Shown: positions 51,201 through 61,054 of the stretch, one piece after another | How positions within the stretch are numbered: position 1 is the stretch's first letter | How the letters are laid out: each line of letters opens with the position of its first letter | Source of the DNA: Actinostola sp. cb2023 | Lineage: Eukaryota > Cnidaria > Anthozoa > Actiniaria > Actinostolidae | Reading direction: 5' to 3' | Length of the DNA: 64,000 nt | NCBI GenBank assembly: GCA_033675265.1 | Contig: JAUJYZ010000177.1 | Span: 1-64,000 of the forward strand | Made by a program: the position numbers and the translations under genes | Notes under the pieces: model-generated | What the model saw: only the letters and a program-made list of their open reading frames with translations | Databases searched by the model: none | What the model was told of the DNA's origin: nothing

Positions 51201-54200
51201 CTCTGCTTTTATAGTTGGTTAGTGCATGTCCTTCTAAGCGATAGGTGCTCGGATCAATAAGCCCTTTCACGGTTTTTCGCCGCCATTTTGAACTGGGGCA
51301 AACTTGGCAAAATTTATAGAAATCTGGATCACTTTGACTTGCCGTAACTCCGCTCGGTTTTGTTGGATTTTCAAAATTTAAACTTCGATCATCAGCAGGC
51401 ATGCATGCCAGTTGTCGGACTGAAAATAAGACCAATGTAGTTGTTTTAACCACCTTTTTCGAGTCAATCTTCTTTTCACGAATGTATCTTAACATTTCGA
51501 ACTAATTTGCATATTCACGTGCCGAACGTTTTATACAAAGGAAACATCTTTTCTAAAATGGTGAGTTTTTGAAAACCCAGCGAAATCGAGCGGAGGTATG
51601 GCAAGTCAAATTGATCCAGATTTCTATTAATTTTGCCGAGTTTGCCCCAATTCAAAATGGCGGCGAAAAACCGTGAAAGGGCTTATTCTCCATGCCCTCA
51701 CATCCTTGGTTCGACTTCCAGCAGCTGATTGTCGATCTTTCTCAATCAACGTCTCAAAGTTTGTTTGCCAGTCAGCAGAGCCGTTCCCATGGGATCTTCG
51801 GCTCAGTTCATTCGTTATTCAAGCGATATATTGGCATGTGACTGTTAACTGCAAAGGGCCTATTAAGACCAACTCACCTTGAGGTACTTAGTTGTTTAGT
51901 TGTTTGTAGTTCAGCCTGATGTTTATTGATCAATATTTGATGTTGTTGTCTCATCGACTCTAATTGTTGTTGTAACAGTAGCAAACGGATACGCATAGGA
52001 TATGTATTGGCTTCCTGTCAATCAATAAAACTTAGAGTAAAATACAAATTCGACTAGTCGGACCTCTACTAACGACCACCTCTCTACAACGACCACTTTT
52101 ACTAACGACCACCTCTCCACGACCACCTCTCTGTAACGGCCATCTCGCTGTAACTGCAACCTCTCTATAACGACCACCTCTCTGTAACGGCCATCTCGCT
52201 GTAACTGCAACCTCTCCGACCACCTCTCTGTAACGATCACCTCTCTGTAACGATCACCTCTCTGTAACGGTCATCTCGCTGTAACTGCAACCTCTCCGAC
52301 CACCTCTCCATAATGACCACCTCTCTGTAACGATCACCTCTCTGTAACGGTCATCTCGCTGTAACTGCAACCTCTCCGACCACCTCTCCATAATGACCAC
52401 CTCTCTGTAACGATCACCTCTCTGTAACGGTCATCTCGCTGTAACTGCAACCTCTCCGACCACCTCTCCATAATGACCACCTCTCTGTAACGATCACCTC
52501 TCTGTAACGGTCATCTCGCTGTAACTGCAACCTCTCTATAACGACCACCTCTCTGTAACGACCACCTCGCTGTAACGGCCACCTCTCTATAACGACCACC
52601 TCTCCATAATGACCACCTCTCTGTAACGACCACCTCTCTGTAACGACCACCTCTCTGTAACGACCACCTCTGTAACGACCACCTCTCTGTAACAACCATC
52701 TCGCTGTAACGGCCACCTCTCTATAACAACCATCTCTCTGTAGCGGCCATGAGATTTGTCCGGCCATTGCGTGCTCTGAGGCACACTTTTCACGAGACCG
52801 GGTATTTAGGTATACGCTGTTATTCGACTAGTACTTACGTGTTCACTTCTGTTCCTAATCTCCTCAGCTTCTTTCTCTACTTCTGCTACTCTCTCCCTCT
52901 CCCTTGATAGTTTTAATTCCACACTAATGCGTTTGTTTTTCTCGGCTTCTAGTTCCTCGCTCAACTGGTTCTCACGTTCTCTGTGTCCCATGGCCGATAC
53001 TTGTTGCTTGTCGCGTTCGTTCTGCATTTTACGCGCCCGCTGACGCTCGGTGTCGAGTGCACCTGTCAGCTCAACAAGTTGCTTCTACGATACAAACACC
53101 AACAATCAATTACTATACTGTAGTGAACGTAAACGCACCACAGGGAGCCCAATATAATATCCGCGCGCCCTACCACAGGAAACCCGTCATCATTATTATG
53201 ATTATTAAAATACGCGCGCATTTGACAAAAACCTCAGAGGAAAGAGTTGGGCTTCCTGTGGCTAAGTACAGGGGAAGGGGTTGATCAGTTCACCTGGACA
53301 CCATTCAGAGCTCCTTTGAGTTCCTTTGCAACCAGTTTGTCTGTAGTTTTGTCTCTCTCTTCACCAAGAGCATTACTCAAGTCCAAGGCGTGAGTTCGCT
53401 CTAAGGATAGAGCTTCTTGTAATCCTGACGATTAGAAAACATCTCATAAGTAATGTCACGTGACATTTTCACCCGGCCACAATATCGTAACTAGAAAGAG
53501 CGTGCTGAAAGTAGTAAATGTAGAACGAATTACGAAGAGAGGACGGAAGGTGTCCAAAGTTTTCCCTTTCTGAAAGGATTTGTATCAGTCAGTGTTGGAG
53601 GACAACGGCTTGCCAGAGGCAGCAAACTTTGGACGCATGTAACTTTGTCATCTCTTCGTAATTCGTTTTAAAGTGCCCATGAAACGAAAATGTCGATCCT
53701 TGTTTTATTGTACATTATTGTTGTTTGGTCTTTCTCTGAACATTTGCTGTATTTAAACGTCGACTTTGAGTTTGCGAACATTTTCTTTCCGCGGTTCAAA
53801 ATTTATAATTTTCAACCACAATGTGCGACAAGAGACTGGGCCCTTGACAATGGCTCGGTGACGTAGAGGTTTGCATACCTTTGTTGTGCACAACTCTTGA
53901 CATCACATTTCTATAGTTTGACCGAGCGGGAACTTTGAAACCGAAATGCCCAACTTCGAGCGCGAAATAAAAAATGTTCCTGAAGCTCAATTCTCTTTTT
54001 ATTAACGCCATGTAAACAATACTAAACTATCGTAGTAGCAAATGAAAACGGGATCTGTTTTTTTTTCGTTTCATGGCCACTTTAAACGATCCACATTTAC
54101 TCACTTCAGAATGTTATTTCCAGTCAGGATATTTAAAAAAAGTCACGTGACAGGGTGACATTATCAACATTAAAAGAGACCCACCTTGTACGGTGTTCTC

Positions 54201-57200
54201 TAGCTCTCTCACTCTCTCGCTCTGAGCAGGTCCTTGTTGGTCCAGCTCGTTCTGAAACTCCTGCATTCTTTGCTGTTCTCGGGTCAGCAATTCTATTAAA
54301 CTTGCATTTTTACCGCGTTCTTCTTTGAGCTCGACAAACAGTTCTTCGATGACATCCTTTTCTTTGGCTGAAAAACAACGAAATGAATGTCATTCGTTTG
54401 GAAAGACGAACAGAAATAATGGGAAATAGGAACAGAAATAATGGGAAATAGGAACAGAAGTAATGGGAAATAGGAACAGAAATAATGGGAAATAGGAACA
54501 GAAATAATGGGAAATAGTAACAGAAATAATGGGAAATAGGAACAGAAATAATGGGAAATAGTAACAGAAATAATGGGAAATAGGAACAGAAGTAATGGGA
54601 AATAGGAACAGAATTAATGGGAAATAGGAACAAAAATAATGGGAAATAGTAACAGAATTAATGGGAAATAGTAACAGAAGTAATGGGAAATAGGAACAGA
54701 ATTAATGGGAAATAGTAACAGAAGTAATGGGAAATAGGAACAGAATTAATGGGAAATAGGAACAGAAATAATGGGAAATAGGAACAGAAGTAATGGGAGA
54801 TAGGAACAGCCACTTTCAACTAGCGCTTCTCGGTTGAGTGTCGGTTTGAAAATAATTCGAAAACTACACTTGAATTAGAGGTACGTATAATAACCACTGA
54901 GAACGTAAACAAACCTCTGGCAGTGAGCACCCTCGGTGTCTGTACTTACTTAGACGGGGCGCACCTGGCATGGGTCATCGAGTCCCGTTCGCGCCCCTCC
55001 CTGTCGGGCAACTATTCTTAGTAGTTCCCATTAAAGCTGTTGAAATAATAAATAACGATCACCACAATACCTGCGGCATCAGCCTTTAGAGACCTCTCCG
55101 TCTCCAACTCCGACTCCAAGTTTGACGAGATGATACTTTCTCGCTCCAAAGCCACTTCGAGTTCAGTCTTCTTGCGTCGTAAGTCGAGCATTTGTTTTCG
55201 TAGTTCCTCGGAAGCTTCGTGCTGACGGTGTGTCAATTCTTTGGTACGTCGTCGTTCAGTGTCGAAGGCATCCTGGAATTTCCTCGAGTTAACGCGTTCA
55301 ATTTCTAAAGCCTGCGTTAGGTTAGAAACTCGTATTCGTTCGGCCTCGAACGACGTCCTGTTAATGAGATCACACACATTAGTGTACTCGATAACAATTT
55401 CAGCTGGGTGCAATTCTGCATTCCTTTCTGAATATGCAAGGTTGGTTTAGGGGACAGATTTAGGGAGAGGGCGTGGTGGGGTATGGGTCTTCCCTGATGG
55501 ACCCCTCCCCTTGACAAAATCAGAGATGCACGTCCGGGCGTTATGTAAGAAAATACGGCCAGTGTTGCAAAGAAAAGGCTGAAAATTGTCACCAAACTTA
55601 TTATTTCGACAAATCGCAGGAATGCAATTAAACTATGGTGAACTCACTTCTCAGTTGATTTCTGTAGTTTTTCTTTGTCCAGCGCCTCTCCAAGACCCGC
55701 CGAGTGAGATTGCTCTCTAGTCAGAGCCTCCTTTAGTTCAGATACTAAAGATGTCTCTCGATTTAAGCTGTTTAATAGGTCAGTCTTGTCGGCTTGTTCG
55801 GTGTCTACTGTAGCTCGTAGGGACTCTGCAATTGCTCTCTCCTGTTCCACTTGGTTGATCTTGTTTTGTACTGTAATGGAGATCATAGTGAGTGAGGGGG
55901 GGAGCCAGGGGAAAAGGAAGAGGGAGATGATTAAGTGGGAGGGGTGATAAAATAACCTTAAACTTACACTGGGACCGTAGCTCGTCCTCTCGTCTGTGAG
56001 ACTGTTCCCTGACCGCCTCAAGTTGTTCATTGATTTGTTGCAGCTGTGAATTGAACATGAGAAAAAAGTTGAAAAGGTTGACATCATTTTAGGGGTAGCC
56101 TGCGTAGCTGAGGGTTTGGAAGGGAGAGGAGTTTGGAAGGGAGAGGAGTTTGGAAGGGAGAGGAGTTTGGAAGGGAGAGGAGTTTGGAAGGGAGAGGAGT
56201 TTGGAAGGGAGAGGAGTTTGGAAGGGAGAGGAGAAAATGGGGACTGGGGCGAGGAAGGAAAGAAACCCTCGGATAGCCAACCATGCAGCTATTTTAGAGG
56301 GGTTGGTTACGATGTATACTTAGACGGTTATAGTAACAATAGATTCAAAGTGCGATGTGAGGGAGTGCGATGTGTGCTGCCTTTGTAATTACATCTACAA
56401 ATGGTTAGACCTTCGCGATGATCGGATGATCATGGCGGTCCCGTCTCTCCACACTCCATTGCATTGCACCGGAGCGAGGGACGTAAAATAACCCACACCA
56501 CTGTTCGACTAAGAGTAGGGCACGAAGTTCCCGATGTGTGTCTCCTAGCCTACTGACTTGAAGAGAGAAAGCTCAAAGCGCATTTGATTATATACATATA
56601 GATATTTGCACTATGTAAGTGTTAAACATTATTATTATTAGTAGTATGGCGAGACCGTTTGATAACTGGTCGCTTAATAGGGTTCGTCTGTATTACACCC
56701 ACTACGCCAGGCAGTCCGTAACGGTTCGTACATATACCTGTCCAGCAGGAATCTCCTTGGCAGCTGTAAGTACTTGTTTGAGTTCTTGTAGTTCACCCAA
56801 GAGAGACAGACGATCCTGACTGACCAACTCCTTCATGAAACTCTCGTTAAACTCATCCTGCAATGAAAACAAATAAATATCATAAACATTCTTCACGACA
56901 GCCGTCAGACATCCAATAACAAGTTCTAAACCTGTTATACCTGTTTTTGTAGTTGTTCCTCTATCGATAAGAGAGTAGATGGACTTTCTCTCGCTATTAA
57001 CTGTTGGGTACGTAACTCAGCTACCAGGACATCACGGTCCTTTTCCATGACCTGACAAAACATAATGTTAATTATATATACCTAACTACATAAATATACC
57101 TAACTACATAAACATACCAAACCATTCCAGACCAAACCATTCCAGGCCAAACCATTCCATTCCAGACCAAACCATTCCAGACCAAACCATTCCAGACCAA

Positions 57201-60200
57201 ACCATTCCAGACCAAACCATTCCAGACCAAACCATTCCAGACCAAACCATTCCAGGCCAAACCATTCCAGGCCAAACCATTCCATACCAAACCATTCCAT
57301 ACCAAACCAATCCATTCCAGACCAAACCATTCCAGACCAAACCATTTCAGACCAAACCATTCCAGACCAAACCATTCCAGGCCAAACCATTCCAGGCCAA
57401 ACCATTCCAGACCAAACCATTCCAGGCCAAACCATTCCAGGCCAAACCATTCCAGATCAAACCATTCCATTCCAGACCAAACCAAACCACTCCAGACCAA
57501 ACCAAACCAAACCATTCCAGACCAAACCATTCCAGACCAAACCATTCCAGGCCAAACCATTCCAGACCAAACCATTCCAGACCAAACCACTCCAGACCAA
57601 ACCACTCCAGACCAAACCACTCCAGACCAAACCACTCCAGACCAAACCACTCCAGACCAAACCACTCCAGACCAAACCACTCCAGACCAAACCATTCCAT
57701 TCCAGACCAAACCAAACCACTCCAGACCAAACCATTCCAGACCCAACCATTCCAGACCCAATCACTCCAGACCAAACCATTCCTGAGCATACCATACCAG
57801 ACCATTCCAGACCAGACCAAACCAAACCATTCCAGACCAAACCATTCCAGACCATTCCAGCGAAAACTACTCACCTTCTGGACTGCTTTTAACAGGTCTC
57901 CTCTCCAATCTACTGTGCTGTCGGGGCTCATCGGCTGAAAGTAACACCCCAAAAAGTTTAACACTTTTCTTTGCAAACGCAGTGACTACTGTGCTTTCAT
58001 TATGTGTTCTATATCTTCTACATGCAAACGTTCACTGCATTTTTCCCCACCATAGGCCGATTTCAGGTTATATCATCGTCTACATTTTGCCTCCTTAACA
58101 TACATCGAACTTCAAGTTACAAACGGTAATATCACATAATATCACATTTAGTATTTACTGAACATTCGAGAGCAATAATCTGAACATTTCTTGGAGTTAC
58201 AGGATTTTGAAAACAGTACAATTTACAGAGAACGTATTGCTGTGTGGCAAGACAAGAATCGACCGACAGTTTTTCAATAAGAATTGAATCAAATGTTTAG
58301 AATTCAATCTAAAATGACATTCTCTTCTGATTTATAAGAATTGAATCAAATGTTTAGAACGTTTCAGTGGGTACTAAACATGACATTCTCTTCTGATTTA
58401 TAAGAATTGAATCAAATGTTTAGAACGTTTCAGTGGGTACTAAACATGACATTCTCTTGGTTGGTTTATGCTAATGACGTATTCACTAATCTGCTACTCA
58501 AAGGAGACTTTGTCGGCTCACCAAGGCAGTTTCTCTGGTTTGCGAAACTAGTTTCTTCAAGGCCTGAATAGCCTCCAATAAAGCTTTCTTCTCCGCTGAC
58601 CACGCAGACTTTAGCGACGCCAACTCAGGACCAGCTTCACTTGAAGACTTGACAGCTTGTGCAAGACTTTGGATGGTTTCTGCCTCCGTGTTCAAGTTAT
58701 TAATCAGTCTCTATTTACAGACAGAACAGGACAGATTAACAATAGATATTGACGTTATCCTGAACAACAATAAACACAATAAATCCCTATCAACCTTACA
58801 TACCATGTGCAGACTATATGCAGAGAAATACGAACAAATAAAATGAAAGGTGAAACGAGGGCGTTACCCAACCCGGATAGTACACTATCATGTTCCATGA
58901 ATACACCATCGAAATTGAACTTTTGCTATCATACAAGGAAATAACCGGTGAAAAGATATGCTACACAGCCACCATTCCTGGAGTATTTGCGTACATGTTT
59001 TCCATCCTTATAGCGCACGGCCTGCTCTCAGTCTGGCCTTGGAGCTCAGCTGGTAGAGCAACAGAGATTGGTTCGGTCGGAGGTCATGGGTTCGACTGAT
59101 CCCATCATTAAATTGTTTCTAACGATGCTTGTGATTACTTCACCAGTATAAACCAAACATTATAAAAAATGAACTAGAAGTTCTTGGAGATGCGTGACAC
59201 TGTACTTCTTAGATTGAATAATTGTAATACATTTGTTCAAAATACAATTGACCCTTTTAAGAAATGTACTACCATTATTCAATCTAAACCAAACATTAGT
59301 CAAGTGAATAGTGGGATGGTTCAGTATTTTGTGATTTGAGCTTCGCATTGGCGAGTTATAAAGGATTGAAATCGTGATATGTTAATTTGGTGACGTCACA
59401 GTGGGTTTAATTTATTATACAAAAGCGCCATTGTGCAAATTATTGACATTTTTTAATCTGGCAAAAAGTTTTCTACAATTGATATACATGATGTTAATTT
59501 TGTTTTTCTATTTCAGAAAAGAGTGCTGCTTGGAAAAGTATAAATAAGTTACGGCAAAACCCACTCTGACGTCACCGAATTACCATATCACGATATCAAT
59601 CCTTTATATCTCGCCAATGCGAAGCTCAAATCACAAAATACTGAACCATCCCACTATTCACTTCATATGTAATCGATTTTCAAAAGAAAAAATTTCGTGT
59701 CATATACACTTTAACCAATATGAAAACTCTTTCGTTACGCTAGATGATGCGACCCTGTACTAGAGTCTAGAAGTGTAATAACTAGGATCCTATTACCCTA
59801 CCGAAGAACGGTCTCCTATTCAGTAAACAATACAGCAAATTCTTACTTCTATGACATCTGCTTGTCGTTCCTGTGAGTCGTCGATATAGATCGATCTCTC
59901 TTGTTCCAATAGATGACCAAGCAGAACTCGGTACTTTTCGTTTTCGTCCATACTAGATTCTAGGCGAGATCTTGTCTCGGGAGTCAAGGGTTCAACACCT
60001 GCTGTAGCGGGAAACGTCAAGGAGCCATCAAGATTGTCATAGGTTATGATGATGTTATCTCTACCATCATAATCATCTTTGAATCACTCTCATCATGATC
60101 ATGATCAACATCAACGTCATCATCATGATCATGATCATCATCATCATCATCATCATCATAATAATAATAATAACTTTATTAAGCACAGAAATTCAAAAAG

Positions 60201-61023
60201 GTCACTTACTGACATTGAAGCTGTGCAATGATGATGATGATCAACATCATCGTCATGATCATCATCGTCATGATCATGATCATCTGCAACATCTAACTAA
60301 CTAACCTGAAAGTGTCTTGAGTCTCTCCACTTCCCTCTGGTGTTCTTGCAGCAATTGATCCACATATTCACTGTGCGACATCAAGAGTTCCTGACGAACG
60401 TTGTTAAGCTCTTCTAGATTCTCTTTCTCCATCTCAATTCTTGCTTTATTTAAATCTGCTTCCCGTTGTTGTTTCTCGGCTTCTTTTAAGGCTACAATTC
60501 TGGCTTCATATTGACGACGAATTTCCTCTTCGGCACCCTTTAACTTCTGAAAGTAAAAGAGAAAAATATATACTAAGACAAACAGACAGGCAGGTAGACA
60601 GAAGAGACAGACAGGCAGACAGGCACACAGGCAGGTAGACAGGAGACAGACAGACAGGCACACAGGCAGGTAGACAGGAGACAGACACACACACACACAG
60701 GCAGGTAGACAGACACACAGGCAGGTAGACAGACAGGACAGACAGACAGACATGTAGACAGGAGACAGACAAGCAGACAGAAACACACAGGTAGACAGAC
60801 ACACAGGCAGGTATACAGACAGATAGGTATACAGACACACTGGCAGGTAGACAGACAGACAGGTATACAGACACATTGGCAGGTAGACAGACAGACAGGT
60901 ATACAGACACACTGGCAGGTAGACAGACACACAGGCAGGTGGACAGACAGATAGACAGACACATAGGCAGGTAGACAGACAGGTAGACAGACAGACAGAC
61001 AGACAGACAGACACATAGACAGG

Positions 61024-61054
<31 letters not shown>

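Noticed and set aside
57072..57976. Trp/Gly-rich proteins (MVWSG, NGLVW)
   Set aside because: Artefact of a 15-bp minisatellite lying between two well-supported exons.
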